DNA of 64,000 nucleotides from Spodoptera frugiperda. Taxonomy: Eukaryota; Arthropoda; Insecta; Lepidoptera; Noctuidae. The position numbers were made by a program, and so were the translations under genes. Under the pieces are notes generated by a model. That model was not told the DNA's origin, searched no databases, and saw only the letters and a list, made by a program, of their open reading frames with translations. Every line of letters begins with the position of its first letter. The first letter of the stretch is position 1. Below, one piece after another: positions 1 to 11,264 of this stretch. The stretch lies in NCBI RefSeq assembly GCF_023101765.2, contig NC_064240.1:1612001-1676000 (forward strand), read 5' to 3'.

Positions 1-199
1 ATGCTACAATATTTCCTGCTTCCTTATTTATACGATGACATTTTAACAAAATAGTTTTAAAGTTCCAAATACATGTTATTAGTATCCAGTTTACCTCAAA
101 AGTTACTACTAAACTGTGTAAGACCAATTTGTAAAGGTCACAGGGATTGGATGCAAGTCGCTAATATAAACCCTTATTTAGTTCTTAGAGATAACAGAG

Positions 200-504
200 T
201 GTGGGACAAATGAGCTGGTTTGACCTGAGTTATACCACGACCTCACAGTGACAACAGACCAAACCGACGTGAAACAACGCTTGCATTGTGTTTCTTATCT
301 TATCTAGCCTAAACTTAATCTAGCCAGATTAAACCCCTTCCCGATCTCTGCAATCCCCAACAATCCTCAAAAAAACCCCAAAAGGCCGGCAACGTATTTG
401 TAACACATCTGGTGTTTTGGGTGTCCATAGGCGGCGCCGATTGCTTACCATCAGGTGGTCCGTCTGCCCGTTTATCGGCTTACCTATCCCCATAAAAGTT
501 ATTA
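200..504 (+). repeat. SINE-D copy, nearly full length, diverged
   Basis: It follows the SINE-D order: gtgtggga start, 'ataccacgacctcac', 'cgacgtgaaacaacgcttgc', a C-rich stretch (ccccttcccgatct), 'aaaggccggcaacg', 'gattgcttaccatcagg', and an end at 'cggcttacctatccccataaaa'. The A-rich end at the right is taken as 3', which sets the strand. It carries a short foreign stretch near 300-330. At least nine other copies occur in the window. No clear pol III B box is seen, so the SINE class is inferred from length, copy number and A-rich end. Confidence 0.75.
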
Positions 505-845
505 CACTACCGAGAAGAATAGAGCTGGAAGTGTAATTGTATTATCTAATTGTATTCGATTCTGTGATTCTATATATAATAGATATGTGTTATATAATAT
601 GTATTCTACTAATGTTTAGACTTGTACAGTTTCAATCTTAATTACTCATCTCACGTTTACTTACAAACCAGACAAGTTACGAGAAACATCATCAATTTTA
701 ATGCTGAGTCAAACACGTTACAATGCACATTACCTAAAATTTAACCGAAATGTCAAGTTGAAAGATTATCAAGAATATTAGGAATAATACCTACATTATG
801 CATAGTAACCGCATCCGTTTATACCAACGATTGTATCTTATAAGA

Positions 846-1217
846 GTGCTTTTCCACCAGAGATGCGCTATGTAGGTATACTACGAAGATGTGAAACTGT
901 GTGACCGTTTCCACTTATACTAACCTACGTAGCTGTGCAAGTAAGATATGATAATTATGAAGATGCGCCGCCGTAAAGTAGCTGTGCGAGGAAGATGCGC
1001 AGCTCGCGTATGCGATGTACCGATAGTAAGGACGCCATCCATAGCTCATATCTATAGCATACATCTATAGCACTCATCTTTCCGTATAAAAAGAAAACAT
1101 AGTTTAGTTGAGTCCCTTTTCCCCAGTGCTGATCTATGCGTACCAATGAATATGATTTTTGGATACCAAATGCATCCACAGCAATGTAGCATAGCACACT
1201 TCAAGTGGAAAAGCACC
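846..1217. mobile_element. MITE-1 copy with terminal inverted repeats
   Basis: The left end reads gtgcttttccaccagagatg and the right end is its diverged inverse (cacttcaagtggaaaagcac), giving a non-coding element of about 370 bp. The right half, read in reverse, matches 29531-29645 over more than 100 bp, and a third copy lies at 46840-47226. The 80-residue minus-strand frame inside is a by-product. Target duplications could not be fixed by eye, so the superfamily is open. Confidence 0.7.
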
Positions 1218-1829
1218 TTTACGATTTTATCTTAATAATACTCATCTGCTCAAAGCGAAACTTTAAAGTCACGATTACGATTAACTCGCTTAACCTTAAT
1301 CCGGGAAAACATTTCTAGAAATACATACATTGCTGGCTCTGTACAAATGTATTAAACTCACGATGGAAGGAAACCGGCAATGGATAGAAGTAAAGGTTAT
1401 ATTGTTTTGTTTGTTTCAATGAAATGCAGGAGGATATTGTTTTGCGAACTAAGATGTTGCGGTTTTGACAAGTATTTGTATCATTGTATCATCCTTTGAT
1501 GGTCGTCTCTTTGTTAAGATTAGCTTCCCGCTAAATACTTTAAGGCTTTACGAGTTTGTGGTTTGTTTAGGTAAATTATACACCATTTGGTAAGTTTAGT
1601 CTTAAGTAATGGTTGTATCCTTAATCTTACCTTAAGTATGGCTTTGTAGTTTTAAGGGATATTCAGAGGTGTGTCTTTAATTGTACACTTTATTAGTCAA
1701 GTTCTAGCTGCGGTACAGAGAGAGATTTGATGATTACTTCAACTATTTCTTAGTAAAGATTTTCGTACGAAAAGTATTGCTGAGGACTGGATTAAGTAAT
1801 CATTTATTTACTCTGAGTACGGCGGAATA

Positions 1830-1955
1830 TTTCGGGGATTTGGGGGAAACAGGGTCTCCGGTAACCTCACTCACACAACGTAATACAACGCAAGTTGTTT
1901 CACGTCGGTGTTTTGTGAGGCCGAAGCATGGGTCTCCCACACTTTTTAACGTTGC
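1830..1955 (-). repeat. SINE-D fragment (5' half)
   Basis: Read on the minus strand it gives gtgggagacccatgcttcgg, then directly 'cctcacaaaacaccgacgtg' and 'gtgaggttaccgg'. The GC-rich segment between 'cgg' and 'cctcac' seen in fuller copies is deleted, and the 3' half is missing. Confidence 0.65.
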
Positions 1956-2567
1956 CTACTATAATGATATACCTAATGCCCCTAATAGAAGTTTACCACA
2001 CTAGAATGGAAGAAAAGGAATAATTATACATAATGATAAAGTAAACGTATTCTATTCTCCCACACGGATTGTGCACACGATACCTCATGCCTAGTGGTAC
2101 CACAGTAACATAAGCGACTATTAAACTAACGAGCCAACTCCTTATCTCGAATATTAGACAAACCGATAGATCGTTAGAATAACAACAGAACCAAAGCAAA
2201 ACTATCATGACGTAAATTATTTCACAACTAAACACGGACTTGTACAAGTACCACTATCTAACAGTTACTGATAATAGTTGAAAACTTTAGTTTTTTTTTT
2301 CTGTTTTAATTCATTGTGTAATATATTTTGACCTTTTTGTCTATCGCGTATTGTACCTGATTGAGATGCGTGGTGCGTGATATTAAATACCGTATGGATA
2401 AGACTCTTATACAATTTTTTTTCTACCATATTTATTATCGTCTATACTGACAATGTGCAAAAAAATGAGCCAAAATGGCCCAGTAGTTAAGCCAAAAATT
2501 GCATTTTTCTTTTTGAGCAAATGTAACCACTCTTTGTAAACACGACACGGGTCAATGACTGCACTAC

Positions 2568-2590
2568 GACGCGACGTTGCCGCTCTTCTG
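2568..2590 (+). repeat. 23-bp direct repeat, left copy
   Basis: This sequence recurs in the same orientation at 6385-6407 with one mismatch, so the pair brackets the 3.8-kb transposon-rich zone. It may be a duplicated repeat end or old host sequence. It is too long for a normal target duplication of a DDE element. Confidence 0.6.
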
Positions 2591-3107
2591 TTTTGGTTCG
2601 CAAAATGGGAAAAGAATTGGTAGCTATTATACCAATTCTTATAACCTAACTAGACCCAAAATAAGATTATACGTGCATCATCGTCCACCAATCCGTATTT
2701 TATACGAAATAATCGCAATAAATCTTTAATTAACATTGTAGGTACCAAATTAAGTTCTTTACTCCATTTAATTTGAAAATAAGAAAACGCATTTCATAAC
2801 CTGTGTGCACACAACCTGCAACTACAACTAGTTACAATACTTTTATTATGACAAGAACGAATAAAATTACCTTTTTGGGTTACGCCTAATCCGGGCAAAC
2901 ACACACACACACATCCGTCTTTAAAATGTTTTCTTTAAACGACAACGTGGATTTCTCACGTATTTAATTCATTAAATACCACAAGCACAGAGTTTACTGC
3001 CACAAATTTTCATAATAATAATTAATTTACAGTTACAATCACAATTTAAGTATTTACTTGCACTCAGAAAACAAATCATAACAAAATTCCGCGTAAAGCT
3101 CAAGTTT
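2591..3107. other. AT-rich spacer with a small (AC)n run
   Basis: Only a short (CA)n microsatellite near 2899-2913 stands out. No coding or RNA signal is seen. Confidence 0.5.
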
Positions 3108-3825
3108 AAACTGTTTTGTTTTCAAACAAACTACGAAGTAGTTCCTACACCAACCACACGGCAGCACACGAATATCGATGATGTACTTACTAGTTCGGCA
3201 TTTTTCCATAGATGGCACTTTTACCAATTCTCCAAATTATTAATCAAAATTAACTAAATTATGAATTTCTGTATGTTTGACATTCGTAACGAATTAATGA
3301 GTCAAAGTACGTATTTATTTACGTTTCTAACTAAGCTTTTATAGTATAAACTGTTTTGTTTTCAAACAAACTACGAAGTAGTTCCTACACCAACCTCACG
3401 GCAGCCCACGAATATCGATGATGTACTTACTAGTTTGGCATTTTTTCCATAGATGGCACTTTTATCAATTCTCCAAATTATTAATCAAAATTAACTAAAT
3501 TATGAATTTCTGTATGATGTTTGACATTCGTATCGAATTAATGAGTCAAAGTACGTATTTATTTACGTTTCTAACTAAGCTTTTATAGTATAAACTGTTT
3601 TGTTTTCAAACAAACTACGAAGTAGTTCTTACACCAACCTCACGGCAGCACACGAATATCGATGATGTACTTACTAGTTTGGCATTTTTTCCATAGATGG
3701 CACTTTTATCAATTCTCCAAATTATTAATCAAAATTAACTAAATTATGAATTTCTGTATGATGTTTGACATTCGTATCGAATTAATGAGTCAAAGTACGT
3801 ATTTATTTACGTTTCTAACTAAGCT
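3108..3825 (+). repeat. Tandem array, three units of about 244 bp
   Basis: The units start near 3108, 3348 and 3592 (period 240, then 244). Each begins with taaactgttttgttttcaaa and ends with 'acgtttctaactaagc'. Units 2 and 3 are almost identical. Unit 1 lacks four bases at 'gtatgatgtttgac' and has several substitutions. Unit 3 is cut short at 'aagctgaatatg'. Each unit contains ccatagatggcac. No reading frame is conserved, so it is satellite-like and was probably amplified by unequal exchange. Confidence 0.9.
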
Positions 3826-4061
3826 GAATATGACACATGTAAGAAAGAGAAGATAGCGATAGTGCGAATATCGTCTAGTTGACTCGCACTCGTTGTCAGT
3901 AAATAATGAAGCGAAGTAGTCAGTTTTAATACCCTTATTCATCATCGGTAATTCAAAATATTATTGCAACCAAATATCGGGTAGATAATAGTTATCAAGA
4001 GTAGCCACAACGGCAAATAACACCCATGTCTACCTACTTGTAACTCATTCGGCGTTGAGGC

Positions 4062-4664
4062 TAGGGTTGCCAACTTCTTAACTTAGGAAAAAAATGTATG
4101 AGAAAAAAAGGGATTTTTCAAATTTGATGTTTTTAGTGCTTAAAAACTTTTTTGTGTGTTAACAATTTTTTGTTATCTTTATCACAGTAAATGAATTGTG
4201 ATAGGTTTACGTTTATTTTTTTTTTTGTATCCTAGAATGTAAGTGTTTTGGCTCCCGCTGTAAACTTTCATTTTGATGTTAATAAATAAATAAAATTTGT
4301 TTGATAATCAACATTTAAATTGAAAAAAATAAACAAATCGTTTTTAATTAAACTTTTGTCTACCTGCTGCCTACTTTAGAATTAAGTCTGCACAACTTTT
4401 TTAGTGAAAGCTGACTATTCACTCGCTATCGACAAAATTGTACAGAAATGAAATGACGTGGGTTTTGTTTTATTTCATTTATAGCAAGTGAATTGAGTGA
4501 TATTTGTATAAATGTCACAGTCTAATATCATTCTCAGTCATTCTAATATTTCGTTTAATGATTATAAACTATTAATGCTAAAGAAAATGTAAACGCATAA
4601 AGTATAATTACCAAAAACAAAGTAAGATACGTTACGTTATTAGAAAGTATGGTAGGCAACCCTA
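4062..4664. mobile_element. Non-autonomous hAT-type MITE, 603 bp
   Basis: The ends are inverted: TAGGGTTGCC on the left and GGCAACCCTA on the right. They are flanked by an 8-bp direct repeat with one mismatch, gttgaggc at 4054-4061 and gttgcggc at 4665-4672. Eight-base target duplications with TAGGGTTGCC-like ends are typical of the hAT superfamily. The interior is AT-rich and non-coding. It sits inside the GC-rich leader upstream of the transposase gene at 5360, which it split. Confidence 0.75.
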
Positions 4665-5359
4665 GTTGCGGCGGTTGTTCCTTGGCGACGCCGCCGCGCC
4701 GGCGCCAATTGATGAAACGAACGTTCGTTTTCCGACCTATCCCATAAAAAATTGCGAATATTTATTTTTCAAAGATCTTTAATAAATTAGTAATAATTTT
4801 ACGTAAATAAATAGAAGTACTTATTAACATCAGAGAAACAAAACTGATAGGTAGTAGATACATTGGCCAGCAGATCAACCTACTCCAATATGTCAAATGG
4901 ATTTTCGACTTTATGTCAATACAATAAAGTTGAAAATGTAACAGAGAAAAGGATTAGTAGAAGCGCTGTGCGGTCGGTTTCTTTTGACGGCTTTTCGCGG
5001 AAGACAAGCGGCGCGCGCGGCGGCATCGTAAAAGGGGTATGTACCCTTTCGGTACGCCGCGTTTGTTTTGAGTAAAGCCGCCACGCCGGCGCCGTGAGCT
5101 TTTGGCACGCGCCGATTCATCAGTTCACTGCTAGCCTTCCGGGATAGTGTGTGTGCTTTTCGCAACCTTCGGTGGATTACGCGCGCGTTGTGTTCAACTG
5201 TTGTTATTAGTTTTTCGTTTAGTTCTTAGTTTTATTATTATTTAGTTTTTTTACTGTGAAATAGACACTAACATTAGTATTTTAGTTAATTGTGTAATTT
5301 AGGAAATTTTCGTTTATTTTACTTTTTAGTGTGTGTGTGTGTGTGTGTGTTGTGCCGAA
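4665..5359 (+). promoter_or_regulatory. CpG-rich leader upstream of the DDE transposase
   Basis: Two GC- and CpG-rich blocks (about 4669-4712 and 4965-5190) stand out from the AT-rich surroundings. A perfect 16-bp palindrome, AAACGAACGTTCGTTT, is at 4715-4730. A small hairpin AAAGGG..CCCTTT is near 5032-5051. A (GT)n run (5331-5350) immediately precedes the ATG. The block ends at the transposase start, so it is most likely the element's own promoter and 5' UTR. A host CpG promoter captured upstream is the alternative. Confidence 0.4.
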
Positions 5360-6202
5360 ATGCCGCGACATTATTACAGTGCTGCAGAGTACACGGACAT
5401 GATTTTGATGTACGGTGAATGTCATCAGAATGCAGCGTTGACTCTGCGGACTTATCGAGAGAGATACGGAGCATCTCGTCACTGCCCGACTGATGTTCGT
5501 ACAATTATTAGTGCTGTACAAAGACTTAGAGACAATCAGCCGCTGATGCCTAATACCCATGATGGAGTTGCTGGACAGCAAACTTCATCGAACTTGGAAC
5601 AAAGGGTTTTAACCCATTTTCGTAATAACCCAACCTGCAGTCTTAGGCAAGCAGGGCGTACGTTTCACGTGCACCATCGGACGATACACCGAATCCTCAA
5701 AAAGGACAAAGTACGTCCGTACAAGTACTGTAAGGTGCAGGCGCTGCTGCCACGTGACAAGCCCGTGAGAGAAATGTATTGTCGCTGGGTGTTAGACCGG
5801 ATTGCTCAAGACCAACATTTCGTGAGAAATGTGTTTTGGACAGACGAAAGCACATTTACTCGAAACGGCATGTGGAACCGACAGACCATGCGACACTGGA
5901 GCCATACCAATCCCCACTTAATAAGGGAATCAGCGCATCAGTACCGGTTTTCCGTAAATGTTTGGGCCGGCATTCACGGAGAAAACATAGTGGGTCCGTT
6001 CTTCATTGACGGAAATCTGAATGCTCAGAAGTTCTTAGAACTCTGTGACGGTCCAATTTCTGAGTATTTAGATGGATTGTCTGTGGCAGCAAACTCAAGG
6101 GTATGGTTCCAGTTGGACGGAGCTCCTCCACACTCCGTACTCCTTGCAAGAGAGCGGCTGAACATAATGCTTATGTGTCCAAAACCGTGGTGGACACATT
6201 GA
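5360..6202 (+). pseudogene. DDE_3/DUF4817-type transposase, C-terminal catalytic part deleted
   Basis: Transposase of a Tc1/mariner/IS630-related element. The start is the ATG of MPRHYYSAAEY, not the upstream GTG in the (GT)n run. The open frame is 280 residues. Residues 1-60 match the DUF4817-type N-terminus (AAEYTDMILMYGE, RYG). A helix-turn-helix lies around 95-120 (LRQAGRTFHVHHRTIHRIL). Then come WTDES with the first catalytic Asp at 162 and QLDGAPPH with the second at 253. The frame then runs into PKPWWTH and stops. In the +1 frame from about 6179 the DNA reads NRGGHIEHLKI and a stop, which looks like the family's normal C-terminus. I infer an internal deletion of roughly 80-100 codons that removed the third acidic residue and also shifted the frame. 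It cannot be an active transposase, but the DNA-binding part is intact. Family naming is from recall of motifs. Confidence 0.8.
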
Positions 6203-6410
6203 ACATTTAAAAATTTAACTGGGCCATTGCTTAATTGTGGTGTGTGCAAAGAAAGTGGCGAGAAATCGCATTCGCAAGGGTAGCCTCCAAAGATAATCCA
6301 TGATCATTCATCACAACAACTCAATAAGCAGAGTGAATGAGCCGGCATGTCATCGTGTGTGTGTGTGTGTGTCGCCCGAACGCAGACGCCACGTTGCCGC
6401 TCTTCTGGGG
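6203..6410 (+). other. 3' flank of the DDE element, with (GT)n and the right direct repeat
   Basis: The stretch holds the out-of-frame C-terminal remnant, a (GT)n run at 6356-6372 and the right copy of the 23-bp direct repeat (6385-6407). The first (GT)n run lies just before the start codon, so similar runs bracket the gene. Terminal inverted repeats could not be found, so the element borders are unknown. Confidence 0.5.
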
Positions 6411-6902
6411 TCAAGGTACGTTGATACACGGAGTGTTACACTTCTTTGAATTTATTTTATTATTTGTTTTGTTTGAAAATTTCACTTTTTTAATTTAAGG
6501 TTTTTGTTTACATTTTTGTTGGATTGTACTTCTATGTAATAGTTCTACTTTATAGTATAAATTATTGTATAAGAGCGATACACATACTGTATGTTTTGCC
6601 ATTCAATAGTTCTAGAAGTATATGATAAAGCTGATAGATCTATTTAGAGGTCAATGATCGGGAGATTCTAGTGTTAAGTTTGTACGCAAACTGTGGGCTG
6701 TGGACGGGTTCTATTAAACTATTCTTGGTCTATAAATGTGTACAAGATGTTACTAAATAGACACTAGTCCTGACTGGTACCGGTTCGTTATGAACTAGAA
6801 CAACTTTTTTTTTCTTATTGGAGAAAATCATCTATTTATATTTACTGCCGTGGGTTAGGCAAAAGAGAGTGTCAGATTCTTATTGACTTAAAATTGCACA
6901 CA

Positions 6903-7086
6903 GATGGGGCCCAGTAGAGCTGATGCCGACCCGGACCTGCAGACTACCTAGCGGGTTACCACGGGGCTCCAGCTCGAAAGCATGAGTAGGAACGGGATGA
7001 TTTGTAGTCAGTATGAGACTGACACTACTTCTCTCCTCACCCAAGGTGGAGAAGCTATTCGATTGGCATTTTAACCCTTAAAAAAG
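6903..7086 (+). repeat. SINE-C copy, long form
   Basis: It carries the extended 5' part 'ggggcccagtagagctgatg' before the usual 'cggacctgcagactacctag'. The core 'ggggctccagctcgaaagca', 'agtcagtatgagactgacac' and 'ctcacccaaggtggagaagc' follow, then a TTAAAAAA end. The longer 5' part is shared with copies at 12915, 52651 and 59423, so the full element is about 185 bp and many copies are 5' truncated. Confidence 0.8.
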
Positions 7087-7831
7087 CCGTCTTTGATATA
7101 ACAATAAGATAACTCGATATTTTTCTATAAACAGTGAAGTCATTTTCAGAATTTCAGGCCTTGGATCATCATTATCATTAACCCTTAGCTCAGCACGCCG
7201 AATGGCGCACCATGGTAGGACAATAGTATGTACCTATATTGTAGATTGGCAAATTAAAATTCATACTCACCACGACAGAATTGAATGATACCTAATCCGG
7301 TACCTACCGCGTATTGTACACAAAAGCTGATTGTTTAAAATTAAGGGGTCATGTAATTAAGGGTTATCGTTTTAAAATCAACTTTAACCTCAACAATATA
7401 AAGTACTTCTTGTTTTTAAAGAATGTTGATAAATATTTTCGTCTATAGGTATCTTTAGTACAAGCAATGTTTATTGAAATAATTAGCTTTTTACACGTGT
7501 TACTTAAGAGATATTTTTTAAGGTTGAGTTTGAGCCATGGCAAACAATTACTAATGTGACTACTTCGAAGTTATATGTATGTACCTGCTCACTTACTTTA
7601 TCAAGATATCACTACCTTACGGTGAAAAGAAAACTAGTGAGCAAATTAAAAAAATAGGAGTGAGTGTATGTGTAAGGAAATCTGGACTTATAATTTCTAA
7701 TTATAGGTTTGCAATCTCCAATGAACCTGATGCAGGCGTGATAATTTATTTTTATTCCTATTCTTTGTATTTATTGCGAGAACAGTAATTTACTCAGTAG
7801 TAGTGAGATGATCAGATCAGATGGTAGTTGT

Positions 7832-7882
7832 TGTAATGTGCACCTCTGCCTACCCCTCCGGGGATAAAAGGGGAGACGTTGG
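7832..7882 (+). repeat. SINE-A 3' tail only
   Basis: The sequence 'aatgtgcacctctgcctacc', 'ggggataaaagg' and 'gacgttgg' matches the last 50 bases of the full SINE-A copies at 24565 and 62631. Nothing upstream matches, so it is a severely 5'-truncated copy or a remnant. Confidence 0.7.
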
Positions 7883-8373
7883 AATATATTTTTTTATATG
7901 GAATACGCCGCATTTTACAACAACATATTATTATACAGGTGGACGATTGTGGATGACCAATATTATATTCTTGTACCTATTCTTGTACCTAGTATAAAAC
8001 AAATTGTCAGTTTGCTAGGTTTATATATAAAAAAAAAACAATCTTATTACATAACAAAATGACCTTTAAAATATACAAAAATATGTAATGATGCACATTT
8101 ATTTATATAATATTATCTTTTAAAATATGAAAATTTCTAGGTATACTTAGTTATAAAATGTCAAGACGTTTATTTTAATTTAAGAGTAGTTTTTTTTTCA
8201 TTTTACGCGTAAATTAGATATCTATAATCTGGCATTAATTTAGAATAAAAATAACTGATAAAAATATTATTGACTTTTGTTTATCAATGGAATTTTAGAA
8301 TCCATTAGCAATTTTAGAAACAATTTTAGATTTTTTTATGCTATTAACTACCGTGAGATATACTAAATTAGCT

Positions 8374-8520
8374 AAAAACACAGCGACGTCACGCAGCTTA
8401 TTGGAACCAGTAGGCTTCGCGACGTTGCTCCGTCGGTGCACGCTGCTCATGATGAAGAGTCCCTCTGTGACTCGAAATTAGCATTTCTCCATTAACTTAC
8501 ACGAGTAAACCGTAATTTTT
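8374..8520 (-). repeat. REP-8 copy
   Basis: On the minus strand it gives a purine-rich lead, then 'catcatgagcagcgtgcacc', then 'gagcaacgtcgcg'. The CATGAGCAGC core followed by a CG-rich block recurs at 30293, 36292, 37862 and 43133. Class unknown; no ends or target duplication were resolved. Confidence 0.55.
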
Positions 8521-8930
8521 AGTTTATAGTTAGTTAAACAAATCTTAAGAATGTTTATAGCCCATGGCGTATATCCCATGGTAGCCTAATAAGTGTAAAA
8601 TTAACCAGAGATCAATGAATCAGAGCCATAAAGTTGAACAACATTCTCGTTCTATCGGTACGGTTCGTTAATGTTTTTTTACAAGTCTGAATTTGAGTTG
8701 GTTTCAGTCATAAATATGTCATTAATGGATACGCAGAAGTATTTGTCTCTCAATAAAATTATTAAAATATACCATCGCTATTTATTATAAACAATTAATA
8801 AAATTAGCATTGACATGTAGACAAATTGACAGACTAATTGCAATTAAATATATTAATACTTAATCATTATTTAATCTACATGTGTATGTGTAGACATCAA
8901 TCTCTTCCATCATATTTATAAAGGATATAA

Positions 8931-9305
8931 TCTTTATATATATAATTCTTCTGTACGTGTGTATGTCACTGAACTCCTCTTAAACGACTAGACGGATTTT
9001 GATGAAACTTTTTGTGTGTGTTCAAGAGGATCTGAGAATGGTTTAGATTCACAATTTTGTCCGCTGGACAATGTTTTTTTAATTCATTTTTAATTTATTA
9101 GTAGTTGTTGATTTTGGAATGTTTTACATCGGATCCGACGGACGGCGCTACCATCGCAGTGTCAAATATTAATGACGTTAGATATTGTCATAACATTTGA
9201 ATAATAATTTTCATCAAAAAGGTCCAGAATGTTTTAGCTTATTAAAAAAAGAATAAAATTTTCAAATTAACGTGTAGACAGGACAACGTCTGTCTGGTCC
9301 GCTAG
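8931..9305 (+). mobile_element. Non-autonomous Helitron, 375 bp, complete
   Basis: It starts TCTTTATATATATAATTC directly after an A and ends CTAG directly before a T, the AT insertion site of Helitrons. Near the 3' end is a perfect hairpin, AGACAG (9276-9281) with CTGTCT (9290-9295), six bases before CTAG (9302-9305). The interior has no coding capacity. All three Helitron terminal hallmarks are present, so this is the clearest such element in the window. Confidence 0.9.
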
Positions 9306-11092
9306 TATATACATATAATAATAATAATAAGAATCTATAGTTAAATTTAACAGTCATGTTTCCTTTTCCCTTGGGGATTCCAGTCCAAGACCTGCTAGGG
9401 AATATGGTCGGGGCCCCTTCGAGACATATGGCCTATCCACCCCTACTTGCAACGTTTGATCTGCAAGTAGAGATAGATAGTGACGAAATAATATGTTCTT
9501 CTCTGCAGACACCATCAAATTAGTTATTCAAGAACCTAATCTAAGTAAATGTAATAAGGACCATACCTATCCAATATATGTTACTTAGTTCTCCCATCTC
9601 ATATGCGTCTAATTGGCAGCATTCAATTATCAAATTAATTGCTGAGTGCAAATAGAGCTTAATATTCGATGGCTTGTTTATGTATAGGTATGGATATTGA
9701 AATATAAGGATAATTTTGATGATGGAATTATTATATGAAGATTCGTGATATGAGTAGAAGGAAAGTTTGGTGTTATTTTGCTTATTATTTTGGACATGAC
9801 GTTATGTTACCTTTTCGGTAAGTACATAGGTATTGGTATTAAATGATAAATGATATTTATTTCTGCAAGTAGGTTATAAAACATAACACTTTTACACGTC
9901 AATAATATTATTGGTAACATAACATCACAATATTAATCACGACTTACATACGTATATAGGGTGACTTGTAACTAGTGAACGATATTTAAACACGTGATTG
10001 TACTTATAATTACCTTAATACTTTTTATATTTCACTACAAAATAAAAAAAGTCGTTACCTAACTAAAGGACTAAATAGATTTTCAATTTTCATACCCCGT
10101 CATCATCCCTATTGTAAGCACTCCACCAATGAGCTTGTTTTAAAAGCAAGATTAAGTCAACATTAAAATAACAGTTCCTAAGATTACAGCACCATTTCAA
10201 ATACAAAAGATTACACGGAAGCCTATCGCCATCATCTTAATACTTTCATGATTGTCTTCAAACGAATTTAGATCTAAGAGTTTGATAGTCCTTTATTACT
10301 TTTAAATGGAATGAAGACTTCTTATAAGGATGAATATTATTTTCAATGTTTCTTCCAATAATAGTCCTTAAGATAGTGACTAATTGAGAGAAAATAGACA
10401 CTGATTTCTTTTTCTCCGGTCACAATCTACAAGCTCCTCTATTTAAGAGGCTTTGTCATAATCTCTTTGCTTAGCAGTAATAAAAGGCTCAGCCTCAATA
10501 AGGTGCATTACTGCTTAGTTTCTGTAGAATTTATAGACTGATTATTACACACATATGTAAACGGCAACGGCATAGCGTATTTTGATATGGAAACAAAACA
10601 TAAAATGCTGTAAGCGCGTGGCGAGGGCGTGGACCGCGCGTTTACAGCCTTTTTGTATTGACATTATCAATCATATCATATGACATAAGATATAATGTTC
10701 AATTTATTCCAAGTTTTCCTGGATCTACCGAAACAAGTAGATTCGAGTCTTGCTCGTGCAACGCTGACCATAAATAATATCGAAAGCGTCAGGTTCGATA
10801 TTTTAGTGTGTACATTTTATGCACTTTCGATTCTTTTCGATTCAATAACAGTGAAAGGAATAGAAAGTTGTATATAATTAATATATACATTCCTTTATTT
10901 GTATCTTTACTTATTATTACCGAACGATTACGCAAAAGGCGTTTTTTTTTGCAGTTTCAATACTTTACAGTCGACAGCCCCTAAGTTTAACCAATAAGTT
11001 TAGTTTGCTGAGTTGAAGCGCTGCCGTTAAAGTGTTATATCTGCTTAAGTCGCCTTTAATACACCCACGGGAAGAGAAGCCATTCTGTATCA
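9306..11092. other. AT-rich spacer, 1.8 kb
   Basis: It holds an (ATA)n run near 9314-9330 and a GC-richer stretch at 9358-9450 that I do not recognise (possibly an old repeat). There is a hairpin AGCAGTAAT (10473-10481) / ATTACTGCT (10507-10515) and a short CG-rich patch at 10610-10650. A 60-codon frame at 10695-10877 shows no recognisable motif. No exon could be supported. Confidence 0.5.
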
Positions 11093-11264
11093 TTAGACAA
11101 CCGGCTGTCGTGGAACGGGTAGTGGGTTCGATTCCCGCAAGGAGCAACTCTTTGTATGATCCACAAATTGTTGTTTCGGGTCTAGGTGTCATGTTTATAT
11201 GTAACTTATGTGTTTGTAAACGCACTAACGACACATAAGAAAATCCTAACGTGGGGCAACGTCT
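11093..11264 (+). repeat. SINE-B copy with intact B box
   Basis: The tRNA-like head (caaccggctgtcgtgg) carries a perfect pol III B box, GGTTCGATTCC, at 11125-11135. The SINE-B body follows: 'caactctttgtatgatccac', 'aaattgttgtttcgggtcta', 'gtttgtaaacgcac', and the end 'aatcctaacgtggggcaac'. Seven whole or partial copies lie in the window, in both orientations. The 5' end before the D-arm-like part is decayed. Confidence 0.85.

Larger units (their letters stand above)
505..2567. other. AT-rich spacer around MITE-1 and a SINE-D piece
   Basis: Apart from the two repeats listed separately, I see no exon, RNA gene or promoter. The short frames here are chance or lie in repeats. A T-run with AT-rich flanks sits near 2290. 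Confidence 0.5.
6411..8373. other. AT-rich spacer
   Basis: Outside the SINE-C copy and the SINE-A tail at 7832 I see no gene. A 69-codon frame at 7579-7788 has no family resemblance and AT-rich codon use, so it is treated as chance. Confidence 0.5.

Noticed and set aside
5779..6249. Frames at 5779-6009 (plus) and 6025-6249 (minus)
   Set aside because: Shadows of the DDE transposase gene in other frames.
7262..7340. Minus-strand exon ending at a GTGAGT donor (forward 7263-7270)
   Set aside because: Two frames are open and the acceptor (acaatcag) is weak. It may be part of an unlisted repeat.
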